Origin: Streptacidiphilus jiangxiensis
GTDB lineage: Bacteria > Actinomycetota > Actinomycetes > Streptomycetales > Streptomycetaceae
Direction: 5' to 3'
Length of the DNA stretch: 64,000 nt
Assembly: GCF_900109465.1 (NCBI RefSeq)
Contig: NZ_FOAZ01000022.1
Location: 1 to 64,000, forward strand
Made by a program: the position numbers and the translations under genes. The first letter of the stretch is position 1. Every line of letters begins with the position of its first letter. Shown here in pieces: positions 49,554 to 57,995 of the stretch. Under the pieces are notes generated by a model. The model was not told where the DNA came from. It worked only from the letters and a program-made list of their open reading frames with translations, and made no database searches.

Positions 49554-50630
49554 TTAGCGGCCCATCTCCTCCGCGATCGCCGCGGCGAAGGCGTCGATGT
49601 CCGCCTCCGTCGTGTCGAAGGAGCACATCCAGCGGACCTCGCCCGTGTGCTCGTTCCAGAAGTAGAAGCGGAACCGCTTCTGCAGTCGCTCGCTCACCTC
49701 GCGCGGGAGGAGCGCGAAGACCGCGTTGGCCTGGACCGGGCGGACGACGGTGACACCGTCGACCGCCGCGACCGCCGACTCCAGGCGCTTGGCCATGGCG
49801 TTGGCGTGCGAGGCGTTGCGCAGCCACAGGTCGCCGGCCAGCAGGGCCTCGAACTGGACCGAGATGAAGCGCATCTTGGAGGCCAGCTGCATCGAGGTCT
49901 TGCGCAGGAACGTGATGTTCCTGACCGCGTCCGGGTTGAGCACGACCACGCACTCGCCCAGCATCAGACCGTTCTTGGTGCCGCCGAAGGACAGCACGTC
50001 CACGCCCGCGTCCGTGGTGAACGCACGGAACGGCAGGCCCAGCGTCGCGGCCGCGTTCGCCAGGCGGGAGCCGTCGACGTGGACGAGCATGCCCAGCTGG
50101 TGGGCGTGGTCGCAGATCGCGCGGATCTCGTCCGGGGTGTAGACGGTGCCGAGCTCGGTGGACTGGGTGATGGAGACCGCGAGCGGCTGCGCGCGGTGCT
50201 CGTCGCCGAAGCCCCAGGCCTGCTCGTCGATCAGCTCGGGGGTGAGCTTGCCGTCCGGCGTGGGGACGGTGAGCAGCTTGATGCCGCCCATCTTCTCCGG
50301 CGCGCCGCCCTCGTCCACGTTGATGTGGGCGGTGGCGGCGGCGACGACCGCACCCCAGCGCGGCAGCAGGGCCTGCAGGGCGGTGACGTTGGCGCCGGTG
50401 CCGTTGAAGACCGGGTAGGCCTGGGCCCGCTCGCCGAAGTGCGCCTTGAAGACGTCCTGCAGGTGCTCGGTGTAGGCGTCCTCGCCGTAGGAGATCTGGT
50501 GGCCGTCGTTGGCCACGGCGAGCGCCGCCAGGATCTCCGGGTGGATGCCGGCGTAGTTGTCGCTGGCGAATCCGCGCACGGCGGGGTCGTGCCGACGCCG
50601 GGCGTCGGTCGAGGGCTGGGCGTTGGTCAC
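49554..50630 (-). CDS. Threonine-aldolase-like PLP beta-eliminating lyase
   Basis: Fold-type I PLP enzyme of 358 residues in the low-specificity threonine aldolase family. FASDNYAGIHPEILAAL, YGEDAYTEHLQDVFKAHFGE, PVFNGTGANVTAL, LVHVDGSRLANAA and the PLP lysine K219 in LSFGGTKNGLM are present. It could cleave threonine-type beta-hydroxy amino acids or catalyse a related elimination. The GTG at 50630 overlaps the SDR stop as GTGA; GTG 50645 is an alternative. Third gene of the DUF6421 operon. Terminates just before repeat copy 2. Confidence 0.88.
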   Translation of the reverse strand: MTNAQPSTDARRRHDPAVRGFASDNYAGIHPEILAALAVANDGHQISYGEDAYTEHLQDVFKAHFGERAQAYPVFNGTGANVTALQALLPRWGAVVAAATAHINVDEGGAPEKMGGIKLLTVPTPDGKLTPELIDEQAWGFGDEHRAQPLAVSITQSTELGTVYTPDEIRAICDHAHQLGMLVHVDGSRLANAAATLGLPFRAFTTDAGVDVLSFGGTKNGLMLGECVVVLNPDAVRNITFLRKTSMQLASKMRFISVQFEALLAGDLWLRNASHANAMAKRLESAVAAVDGVTVVRPVQANAVFALLPREVSERLQKRFRFYFWNEHTGEVRWMCSFDTTEADIDAFAAAIAEEMGR

Positions 50631-51358
50631 TGGGGCGTCAGCCACAGGTGCGTTCCGTTCACTTCGGCGGCGGGGCGGGCCCACAGGGAGACGATGTTCT
50701 CGGCGAGGTCGGCCGTCTCGGTGTACCCGGCGAACTTGGCGTTCGGCTTCTCGGCGCGCATCTCCGGGGAGAGCAGCGCCTTCACCACCAGGATCGCAGC
50801 CGCGGCGGAGGACTCCTTCAGCGAGTCGGCCATGGCCAGCGTCCACGTCTCGGCGGCGGCCTTGGCGGTCGCGTACGCGGCGTTCCCGCCGGTCGGCTTG
50901 TGGGCGCCGGCGGCCGAGATGATCGCGAAGCGGGCGTCGTCGCTGCGCCGCAGGGCCTCGAGGAAGCCGAGGCTGGTGTGCTGGAGGGTGCGCACGAGCA
51001 TGTCGTGCAGGAAGTCCCAGTCGGCCAGGTCGGTGTCGGCGAAGGTCTTGCTGCCGCGCCAGCCGCCGACCAGGTGCACCAGGCCGTCGACGCGGCCGTG
51101 CTCGGCCTCGATGTGGTCGGCCCAGTCGCGGGCGGCCTGCGGGTCGAGCAGGTCGACGACCTGCCCCACGACGACCGCGCCGGGGACCGCGCGACGGACG
51201 GAGTCCATCAGCTCGTCCAGCTTGCGGGCGTCGATGTCACCGCAGGAGACCGTCGCCCCGGCCTGCGCGAGGCGCAGCACGGTGGCGCGCCCGGCGATAC
51301 CGGTGGCACCGGCGACGGCGACGACGCGGCCCTTGAGGTCGACCTTCTCGATAGTCAC
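50627..51358 (-). CDS. SDR family NAD(P)-dependent oxidoreductase
   Basis: Rossmann protein of 243 residues. AVAGATGIAGRATVLRLAQ is an SDR cofactor loop, LVHLVGGWRGS stands where NNAG would be, and AYATAK supplies the Tyr-Lys pair, with Ser in ISAAGAHKPTGGNAA. The missing NAG asparagine and the HLVGGWRG motif make it an unusual SDR subgroup. The GTG at 51358 overlaps the DUF6421 stop, and its stop overlaps the lyase start, so all three proteins should be made together. Confidence 0.88.
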   Translation of the reverse strand: MTIEKVDLKGRVVAVAGATGIAGRATVLRLAQAGATVSCGDIDARKLDELMDSVRRAVPGAVVVGQVVDLLDPQAARDWADHIEAEHGRVDGLVHLVGGWRGSKTFADTDLADWDFLHDMLVRTLQHTSLGFLEALRRSDDARFAIISAAGAHKPTGGNAAYATAKAAAETWTLAMADSLKESSAAAAILVVKALLSPEMRAEKPNAKFAGYTETADLAENIVSLWARPAAEVNGTHLWLTPQ

Positions 51359-52764
51359 GCTGCGTTCTCCATAACGGTCGTGCCGGTCATGCCGCTGGTG
51401 GAGGCGATGACGCCGGACAGCTTCTTGGACAGGGCTTCGAAGAACATGCTGAGCGGGAACTCGTCGGGCAGCACCGCGTCGCAGAGCGCCTTGTTGAGTG
51501 CCTTGGCCTCGGTGTGCTGGGCGAACGGGAGCGCCTCGGCGCCCTTGGCCCAGGTGGAGGCCGGGTGCGGGGTGAGGTAGGTGGCGACCAGCTCGTAGGC
51601 GGCGAGCCAGTGCGCGGTCTTCGGGCGGTCGATGCCGTCGCGGTAGAGCTTCTCGATCTCCGCGCACAGGTCGTTGGTGACCTGCGGGGCGCGCTGCCAG
51701 TCGATGTGCAGCTTGTTGTCGGTCCAGCGCAGCGCGTCGTGCTTGTGCAGGTAGGCGAAGAGCAGCTGCCCACCGAGGCCGTCGTAGTTGCGGACGCGGC
51801 CGCCGGAGACGGGGAAGCGGAACATCCGGTCGAAGAGGATCGCGTACTGGACGTTGCGGCCGTGCTCGTTGCCCTCGGCCTCCAGCTCGACCGCGGCCTT
51901 GAAGGCCGTCAGGTCGCAGCGGAGCTCCTCCAGCCCGTACATCCAGAACGGGGAGCGCTGCTTGATCATGAAGGGGTCGAACGGCAGGTCGCCGTGGCTG
52001 TGGGTGCGGTCGTGGACCAGGTCCCACAGGACGAAGGTCTGCTGGGCCAGCTCCTGGTCGGCGAGCAGCGCGGCGGCGTCCTCGGGGATCGTGAGGCCGA
52101 GGGTGTTCACCGAGGCGTTGGAGACGGCGCGGAAGCGGGCGGCCTCGCGGTCACAGAAGATCCCACCCCAGGTGAAACGTTCCGGCACCTCGCGCACCGA
52201 GACCGTCTCCGGGAAGAGCACCGCGGAGTTGGTGTCGTAGCCGGCCGTGAAGTCCACGAACGTGATCGGCACGAACATCGGGTTGTCGTAGCGGGTGCGC
52301 TCCAGCTCGGACAGCCACTCCGGCCAGACGACGTGCAGCAGCACGGCCTCCAGGTTGCGGTCCGGGTTGCCGTTCTGCGTGTACATCGGGAAGACGACCA
52401 GGTGGGCCAGGCCGTCCACGCGCTGCTCGGCCGGCTGGAACGCCAGCAGCGAGTCGAGGAAGTCGGGCACGGCGTAGCCGGAGGCGGCCCAGCGCATCAG
52501 GTCCAGCACCACGGCGTCGAGGTACGCCTTGTCGTGCGGGAAGAGCGGAGCCAGCTCACCGATGGCGGCGGTGATCGCGGCCAGCTGCGCGTCGGCCTCG
52601 TCCTTGGTGGACGCGCCGCGCGAGTTGAGGTCGATCGACCCGTCCTTGGACTGCAGCGGACGCATCGCCTCGACAGCGGCCTTGAGGCGCAGCCAGGCGG
52701 GGTGACCCGCGAGATCCGCAGTGGATTTGTCTGCCGCGGGGAGCGTCGACGAGAGATTTTCCAT
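51355..52764 (-). CDS. DUF6421 family protein
   Basis: Protein of 469 residues matching what I know as DUF6421, an actinobacterial family of unknown function. No transmembrane segment or signal peptide. A histidine-rich segment is striking: LWDLVHDRTHSHGDLPFDPFMIKQRSPFWMYGLEELRCDL (in outline, HDRTHSHGD then GLEELRCD), which looks like a metal site with nearby acidic residues. The ATG at 52764 is preferred to the one at 52845, which would read through the promoter palindrome. First gene of a three-gene coupled operon with an SDR and a PLP lyase. Confidence 0.82.
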   Translation of the reverse strand: MENLSSTLPAADKSTADLAGHPAWLRLKAAVEAMRPLQSKDGSIDLNSRGASTKDEADAQLAAITAAIGELAPLFPHDKAYLDAVVLDLMRWAASGYAVPDFLDSLLAFQPAEQRVDGLAHLVVFPMYTQNGNPDRNLEAVLLHVVWPEWLSELERTRYDNPMFVPITFVDFTAGYDTNSAVLFPETVSVREVPERFTWGGIFCDREAARFRAVSNASVNTLGLTIPEDAAALLADQELAQQTFVLWDLVHDRTHSHGDLPFDPFMIKQRSPFWMYGLEELRCDLTAFKAAVELEAEGNEHGRNVQYAILFDRMFRFPVSGGRVRNYDGLGGQLLFAYLHKHDALRWTDNKLHIDWQRAPQVTNDLCAEIEKLYRDGIDRPKTAHWLAAYELVATYLTPHPASTWAKGAEALPFAQHTEAKALNKALCDAVLPDEFPLSMFFEALSKKLSGVIASTSGMTGTTVMENAA

Positions 52765-52811
52765 GAGGACCCTGCCTGAACGAAAGAAACTGTGGTGGTG
52801 CCACCGTATAT

Positions 52812-52825
52812 ACAGAAGGTTCTGT
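52812..52825. promoter_or_regulatory. Palindrome ACAGAA-GG-TTCTGT upstream of the DUF6421 operon
   Basis: Perfect 6-bp arms around two bases, 48 bp upstream of the DUF6421 start, next to an AT-rich GTATATA stretch that may be part of a promoter. Probably an operator for this operon; no regulator gene is adjacent. Confidence 0.55.
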
Positions 52826-52873
52826 TGTTCAAGAGGAGACTGCAACCGCTGGCGTGGCGCCCGTCACGGATGG

Positions 52874-52911
52874 TCACCATGGTGAGAAATCTGTCCGGAA
52901 TATGAGACAGA
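52874..52911. promoter_or_regulatory. Palindrome and inverted repeat upstream of the amino-acid importer operon
   Basis: TCACCATGGTGA (52874-52885) is a perfect 12-bp palindrome. TCTGTC (52890-52895) and GACAGA (52906-52911) are perfect 6-bp arms 10 bp apart. They lie 80-120 bp before the start of the binding-protein gene. One or both may be operators or a hairpin in the leader. Confidence 0.45.
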
Positions 52912-52993
52912 ATCCATCCGGAAGGGCTGCTTCACCCTCCTGTGACAACCGGTAGGTAGGCTGCGGCCACTTGCCGTCCCACCAGGAGTCACC

Positions 52994-53899
52994 GTGAACG
53001 CCCTGCTCAAGACCTCCCGTCTGCTCAGCGCCGCCGCCGGCGCGGCCGTACTGATGCTGGCCGGGTGTGCGCCGCAGGCCGGCAGCAGCGCCGGCGGCTC
53101 CGGCGCGACCGCGTCCGGCTCCGCCGCCGCGGCCACCTGCACCAAGGGCGCGCTGCCCACGCTGACCTCGGGCGCCCTGACCGTCGGCACCGACGACCCG
53201 GCGTACGACCCCTGGTTCGACAACAACAAGCCGTCCGACGGCAAGGGCTTCGAGTCCGCCGTCGCGTACGCGGTCGCCAAGCAGCTGGGCTACGACACGG
53301 CCAAGGTCAAGTGGACCGTCGCGCCGTTCAACAGCGTCATCGCGCCGGGGCAGAAGAAGTTCGACTTCGACATCAACGAGGTCTCGATCACCGACGAGCG
53401 CAAGAACGCCGTCGACTTCTCCTCGGGCTACTACGACGTGCGCCAGGCCGTCATCACGCTGAAGGACTCCAAGTACGCCGGCGCCACCACCGTCGCCGCG
53501 CTCAAGGGCGCGAAGATCGGCGCCCAGGTCGGCACCACCGGCCTGACGGTCGTGCAGAAGGTCATCGCGCCCAGCACCCAGCCGTCCGTCTTCGACACCA
53601 CCGACCTGGCCAGCGCCGCGCTGAAGAACCACCAGATCGACGCGATCGTGGTCGACCTGCCGACCGCCTTCTACATCACCTCGGCCGAGCTCACCAACGC
53701 CGAGATCGTCGGCCAGTTCCCCTCCGGCTCGGCCACCTCGGACGGCAAGCCGGAGCAGTTCGGCCTGGTCCTGGACAAGGGCAGCCAGCTGACCTCCTGC
53801 GTCTCCCAGGCCGTCGACGCGCTCAAGGCCGACGGCACCCTCGACCAGCTCGCCAAGCAGTGGCTGCCGGCCGCCGACTCGGCCCCCGTCCTGAAGTGA
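52994..53899 (+). CDS. Amino-acid ABC transporter substrate-binding lipoprotein
   Basis: Family-3 solute-binding protein of 301 residues. The signal peptide ends at lipobox LAGC (Cys25), followed by a Gly/Ser/Ala linker. The ligand domain has FESAVAYAVAKQLGY, VAPFNSVIAPGQKKFDFDINEVSITDERKNAVDFSSGYY and ALKGAKIGAQVGTTG, typical for polar amino-acid binders. GTG with CAGGAG about 6 nt upstream. It leads an operon with permease and ATPase (GTGA and ATGA overlaps). The amino acid cannot be told from sequence. Confidence 0.93.
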   Translation: MNALLKTSRLLSAAAGAAVLMLAGCAPQAGSSAGGSGATASGSAAAATCTKGALPTLTSGALTVGTDDPAYDPWFDNNKPSDGKGFESAVAYAVAKQLGYDTAKVKWTVAPFNSVIAPGQKKFDFDINEVSITDERKNAVDFSSGYYDVRQAVITLKDSKYAGATTVAALKGAKIGAQVGTTGLTVVQKVIAPSTQPSVFDTTDLASAALKNHQIDAIVVDLPTAFYITSAELTNAEIVGQFPSGSATSDGKPEQFGLVLDKGSQLTSCVSQAVDALKADGTLDQLAKQWLPAADSAPVLK

Positions 53900-54831
53900 G
53901 CGAGCAGTCAGTGAGTGAGTCCGACGTGAGCGTGCCCTCGGTGGGCCCGCCCGGGGGGAGCGACGACACCGGCGTCGTTCGGCCCCCCTACGTCCCCTCC
54001 GAGCGGCGGCTGGCCCGCGAGGCCTACCGCCGCTCCCGGACCCGGCGTTCGGCGATCGTCGCCACGGCGAGCACGCTCGCCGTGGCGGCGGTGCTCTTCT
54101 TCGTCATCACCGGCTCGCCCGGCTGGCCGGTCACCAAGAAGACCTTCCTCGACCCGGGCTACGCCCGCTCGGCGCTCTCCCCGGTGCTGCACGGCTTCGT
54201 GCTCAACCTGGAGCTGCTCGCGGTCTGCGGGCCGACGATCCTGGTCCTCGGCCTGCTGATCGCGGCCGTCCGCACCCTGCGCGGCCCGGTCTTCCTGCCG
54301 CTGCGCCTGCTGGCCACGGCCTACGTGGACTTCTTCCGCGGCTTCCCGCTGATCATCCTGCTGCTGTTGATCGTGTTCGGCGTGCCGGCGCTGCAGCTCC
54401 AGGGCGTCACCAACGACCCGATCCTCCTGGGCGGCGCCGCGCTGGTGATCAACTACTCGGCGTACGTGGCGGAGGTCTTCCGCGCCGGCATCGAGTCGGT
54501 CCACCCGAGCCAGCGGGCCGCCGCCCGCTCCATCGGGCTCACGTACGCGCAGACCATGCGCTTCGTGGTGCTCCCGCAGGCCGTCCGTCGGGTCGTCCCG
54601 GCACTGGTCAACGACATGGCCTCGCTGCAGAAGGACACCGGCCTGGTCTATGTCGGCGGCGCCATCGACGCGGTCGCGGCCGCGCACATCCAGGTCGCGA
54701 GCAGCTTCAACTACACCCCGCTGGTCGTGGCCGGTCTCGGCTTCGTCATCCTCACCATCCCGATGACCCGCTACGCGGACTGGCTGACCCGGCGCATGGA
54801 CCGTCGGCGCGCCCAGGGAGGCATCGTATGA
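53896..54831 (+). CDS. Amino-acid ABC transporter permease
   Basis: Membrane subunit of the His/Glu/Gln/Arg-type permease family, 311 residues. A long N-terminal cytoplasmic tail (about 60 residues, Ser/Pro-rich then basic) precedes about five helices. FFRGFPLIILLLLIVFGVPALQ and SAYVAEVFRAGIESVHPSQRAAARSIGLTYAQTMRFVVLPQA (in outline, EVFRAGIESV then AARSIGL, the EAA loop) are family marks. GTG start overlapping the binding-protein stop by 4 bp. Confidence 0.93.
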   Translation: MSEQSVSESDVSVPSVGPPGGSDDTGVVRPPYVPSERRLAREAYRRSRTRRSAIVATASTLAVAAVLFFVITGSPGWPVTKKTFLDPGYARSALSPVLHGFVLNLELLAVCGPTILVLGLLIAAVRTLRGPVFLPLRLLATAYVDFFRGFPLIILLLLIVFGVPALQLQGVTNDPILLGGAALVINYSAYVAEVFRAGIESVHPSQRAAARSIGLTYAQTMRFVVLPQAVRRVVPALVNDMASLQKDTGLVYVGGAIDAVAAAHIQVASSFNYTPLVVAGLGFVILTIPMTRYADWLTRRMDRRRAQGGIV

Positions 54832-55589
54832 GCACCGTCGCGACCGCGCCCGTGCTGCGCTTCGAGTCGGTCCGCAAGACCTTCGGCGAGCAGGTCATCC
54901 TCGACGGCGTCAGCCTCGACGTGCCGGAGCACAGCGTCACCGTCCTCATCGGCGCCTCCGGCTCCGGCAAGTCCACGCTGCTGCGCTGCGCGAACCTGCT
55001 CGAGGAGGTCGACGACGGCGCGATCTGGCTGGACGGCGAGGACGTCACCGACCCGCGCGTCGACGCGGACGCCGTGCGGCGCCGGATCGGCGTCGTCTTC
55101 CAGGCGTACAACCTCTTCCCGCACCTGAACGTGCTGGACAACATCACCCTCGGCCAGCGCCGGGTCCACAAGGTCACCCGTGCCGAGGCGGAGCGGCGTG
55201 CGCTGGAACTGCTGGACCGGCTCGGCCTCGCGGCGAAGGCCAAGGAGTACCCGGACCGGCTCTCCGGCGGCCAGCAGCAGCGCGTCGCGCTGGTGCGCGC
55301 GATCGTCTCCGAGCCGCGCGTGCTGCTCCTCGACGAGATCACCGCCGCGCTCGACCCGGAGCTGGTGACGGAGGTCCTCTCCGTCGTACGCGACCTGAAG
55401 GAGCAGGGCCGCACCATGGTGCTGGCGACCCACGAGATGGCGTTCGCACGGGACGTGGCCGACCAGGTCTGTTTCCTGGCGGACGGTGTCATCCTGGAGC
55501 GAGGCACCTCGGCACAGGTCTTCGGCGATCCGCAGCACGAGCGCACCCGGCGGTTCCTGAGCCGTGTTCGGGAGGCCGGACGGTTGTGA
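54828..55589 (+). CDS. Amino-acid ABC transporter ATPase, GlnQ-like
   Basis: ATPase of 253 residues for the adjacent permease. Walker A GASGSGKST (about 42-50), Q-loop VFQAYNLFPHLNVLDN, signature RLSGGQQQR, Walker B VLLLDEITAALDP and H-loop THEM are intact. FPHLNVLDNITL is typical of polar amino-acid importers. ATG overlaps the permease stop; its own stop overlaps the next gene's GTG. Confidence 0.94.
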   Translation: MSTVATAPVLRFESVRKTFGEQVILDGVSLDVPEHSVTVLIGASGSGKSTLLRCANLLEEVDDGAIWLDGEDVTDPRVDADAVRRRIGVVFQAYNLFPHLNVLDNITLGQRRVHKVTRAEAERRALELLDRLGLAAKAKEYPDRLSGGQQQRVALVRAIVSEPRVLLLDEITAALDPELVTEVLSVVRDLKEQGRTMVLATHEMAFARDVADQVCFLADGVILERGTSAQVFGDPQHERTRRFLSRVREAGRL

Positions 55590-56668
55590 ACCGGCTCCAG
55601 GCCTGGGCACGCGGGACCGCCTACTTCTTCGGGCGCCACCCGCTGCTGCGCCGGGCCTGGCCGCCGGTCGCCCTCGTCGTTGCTGCCGTCTCGATGTACC
55701 GCTGGGGCCTCCACCGGCAGTACACCGTGCCCGGCGTCGTGGTCGCCACCTCGGCCCTGCCGCTGATCGCCGTCGCCGCGAGCTGGCCGGTCTGGCGCGC
55801 GTCCGCGGAGACGCGCGCGCTGTCGGGGCCGGTCCGGTGGCGGCGGCTGCAGCGCAGGATCTGCTGGCGGATCGGGTTCCTGCTGCTGATCGCCGCGGCC
55901 GTCGCCGTGGTGGTGATCGGCTACGCCTACCAGAGCGCCTGGGAGAGCGGGGCCGCGATGCCGAGCGCGCTGCAGACCCGGGCGGAAGTCGTGGCGGCCT
56001 GTCTCGCCGTGGCCGCGCCGCTGCCGGTCGCGCTGGACCCGCTGCTCTGGCTGGCCTGGACGGTCCGCGTGCCGGCGGTGCGCCGGGTCGTCCGGGCCGA
56101 CTGGGTCGCCACGCAGCTTCAGGAGGACGGGCGTTTCCGCGGCTACCGCGACCAGGACGTCCCGCAGCCCGGCTACGAGCCGGACCTCGGCTGGTCGGGT
56201 CGGCCGCTGCCGGTGCTGCACAACGAGCCCCCGTACCAGCGAGGCGAACCGGTCACCGTCCGCGTGGCGCCTTTCCGCCCCGACCCCTGGCACCCGAAGC
56301 CGTCCCGGCTGGAGGCCGCCCGGCTGGAACACGTCTCCGTCTCCTGGGACGGCACGGCCTTCGTCTTCACCGGTCGGCGGGAGAGGCTCCTTCGGGTACC
56401 GGCCGAGAACGTCGCCGAGGTGGTCCACGTCCACGAGAGCAACCGCTCGATGGCCTGGAACCGGTTGATGCTGCTGGACTCCCGCGGGCGTCGCGTCGCC
56501 ACCATGCACAGCGCCTACGGCTTCGAGCCCGCCGAGCTCTGCGCGCTGGTGACCGCCGCCGGGCTGCCCTTCGCCCAGTACCACCTCGGTGAGACGACCA
56601 CCGTGCTGACCCTGAAAGGCCGTCTCTTCCCCCTCGCCCGCGGACACGTCCGCATCAGCGGCGCCTGA
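55586..56668 (+). CDS. Hypothetical membrane protein
   Basis: Protein of 360 residues. Four hydrophobic segments in the first half (about 25-42, 49-68, 92-112, 133-158) are followed by a soluble domain of about 190 residues. That domain ends with VPAENVAEVVHVHESNRSMAWNRLMLLDSRGRRVATMHSAYG, which resembles a PH-like beta-rich fold. No family assigned. The GTG start overlaps the ATPase stop by 4 bp, so it belongs to the amino-acid importer operon, but its role there is unknown. Confidence 0.78.
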   Translation: MNRLQAWARGTAYFFGRHPLLRRAWPPVALVVAAVSMYRWGLHRQYTVPGVVVATSALPLIAVAASWPVWRASAETRALSGPVRWRRLQRRICWRIGFLLLIAAAVAVVVIGYAYQSAWESGAAMPSALQTRAEVVAACLAVAAPLPVALDPLLWLAWTVRVPAVRRVVRADWVATQLQEDGRFRGYRDQDVPQPGYEPDLGWSGRPLPVLHNEPPYQRGEPVTVRVAPFRPDPWHPKPSRLEAARLEHVSVSWDGTAFVFTGRRERLLRVPAENVAEVVHVHESNRSMAWNRLMLLDSRGRRVATMHSAYGFEPAELCALVTAAGLPFAQYHLGETTTVLTLKGRLFPLARGHVRISGA

Positions 56669-56715
56669 ACGAAAACCGGATGCCGCCCGCAGCCTGCCCT
56701 CGCTACGGTGCCGGG

Positions 56716-57273
56716 ATGGACGGGACACCGCTGCTGCTGAACGTCGTCGACGTGGAGGCGACCTGCTGGGACGGCGCGACGCCGCCCGGCGAGGTGAACG
56801 AGATCATCGAGATCGGCCTGACCGTCGTCGACCTCGCCCGGGGCGAGCGGGTCGCCAAGCACCGCCTGCTTGTGCGGCCGGAGCGGTCGCGGGTGAGCGC
56901 GTTCTGCACGGAGCTGACCGGACTGACGCAGCGTGAGGTCAACGGTGGGGTCTCCTTCGCCGACGCCTGCCGGTGGCTGGCGAAGGAGCACGCCGCCGGG
57001 GTCCGGCCGTGGGCCAGCTGGGGTGACTACGACCGGCACCAGTTCACCCGCCAGTGCGCGGCGACCGGGGTCGCCTACCCCTTCGGCTCCCGCCACACCA
57101 ACGCGAAGGCCGTCTTCGCCGAGGCCCGGGGGCTGCGCAAGCGCCCGGGCATGGCCGGGGCGCTGGGGCTCGCGGGCCTCCCGCTGGAGGGCCGCCACCA
57201 CTCGGGCGCCGACGACGCGTGGAACATCGCCGCGCTGATCCTCAGTCTCGGAAGCGCGTTCGAGCAGGCCTAG
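56716..57273 (+). CDS. DEDDh-type 3'-5' exonuclease, ERI1-like
   Basis: Exonuclease-fold protein of 185 residues. Catalytic motifs are NVVDVEATCW (ExoI, D and E), SWGDYDRHQF (ExoII) and EGRHHSGADDAWNIAALI (ExoIII with H and D). FCTELTGLTQREVNGG is the typical ERI1/KapD-like linker, pointing to RNA or short nucleic-acid trimming more than replicative proofreading. The ATG at 56716 is preferred because the domain begins right after it. Its stop codon overlaps the stop of the convergent deacetylase (CTAG). Confidence 0.9.
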   Translation: MDGTPLLLNVVDVEATCWDGATPPGEVNEIIEIGLTVVDLARGERVAKHRLLVRPERSRVSAFCTELTGLTQREVNGGVSFADACRWLAKEHAAGVRPWASWGDYDRHQFTRQCAATGVAYPFGSRHTNAKAVFAEARGLRKRPGMAGALGLAGLPLEGRHHSGADDAWNIAALILSLGSAFEQA

Positions 57274-57995
57274 AGGCCGTGCTCGCCGACGGGACCGACG
57301 GTCCAGCCCTGCTCCTCGCAGTGGTCCAGCAGGCGCGGGAGGGCGGCGAGGGTCGCGGTCCACGAGGCCGGGGCGGAGGTGCAGTCCGAGTCGTGGAGCA
57401 GGATCGTGCCGCCGCCGCGGAGGTTACGGGTGACCGTCTGGTAGACGGAGGTGCCCGTCGCGCCGGCGCGCCAGTCCGCGCCCCAGGAGGTCCACAGGAC
57501 CGGCGTCATGTCGAGGCTGCGGGCGGTGGTGAGGGCCGCCGTCGTGGCGATGCCGTACGGGGGGCGGTACCAGCGCGGGGCGACGCCCGTCGACTCCGTG
57601 ACGAGGTCGCGGGCGCGGGTGAGGTCGTCGCGCGTGGCGCGCGGGGTGCGGACCACCATCGGACGGTGCAGGTAGCCGTGGACGGCGATCTCGTGGCCGG
57701 CCGCGACGATCTCCTTGCCCAGGGCCGGATCGCGCTCCAGCATGAAGCCGAGCAGGAAGAACGTGGCCTTGACGTCCCGCTTCTCCAGCAGGCGCAGGAA
57801 CCGCGGGGTGGAGATCGGGTCCGGGCCGTCGTCGAAGCTGAGCGCGATGTGGTTCGCGTCGCCCTGGCCGCCGTAGCCCGGGAAGAGCTTCGTGCGCAGC
57901 GGCTCCAGCGGCTGGATCGAGGTGAGCGCCGGCGCGGCGTGGGCCAGGGCCAGACCGCCGGCGATCCCTGCGGCCGTCTTGACGACGCGGTTCAT
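57270..57995 (-). CDS. Polysaccharide deacetylase (NodB homology)
   Basis: Deacetylase of 241 residues with an N-terminal hydrophobic segment (VVKTAAGIAGGLALAHAAPALT) that is a signal peptide or anchor. NodB motifs: ALSFDDGPDP (MT1), HEIAVHGYLHRP (MT2, a variant with HGYLH in place of HSxxH), WYRPPYGI (MT3), VLWTSWGADW (MT4) and ILLHDSD (MT5). It may deacetylate a cell-envelope glycan or glycolipid. The ATG overlaps the upstream glycosyltransferase stop by 4 bp, so the two act together. Confidence 0.92.
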   Translation of the reverse strand: MNRVVKTAAGIAGGLALAHAAPALTSIQPLEPLRTKLFPGYGGQGDANHIALSFDDGPDPISTPRFLRLLEKRDVKATFFLLGFMLERDPALGKEIVAAGHEIAVHGYLHRPMVVRTPRATRDDLTRARDLVTESTGVAPRWYRPPYGIATTAALTTARSLDMTPVLWTSWGADWRAGATGTSVYQTVTRNLRGGGTILLHDSDCTSAPASWTATLAALPRLLDHCEEQGWTVGPVGEHGL

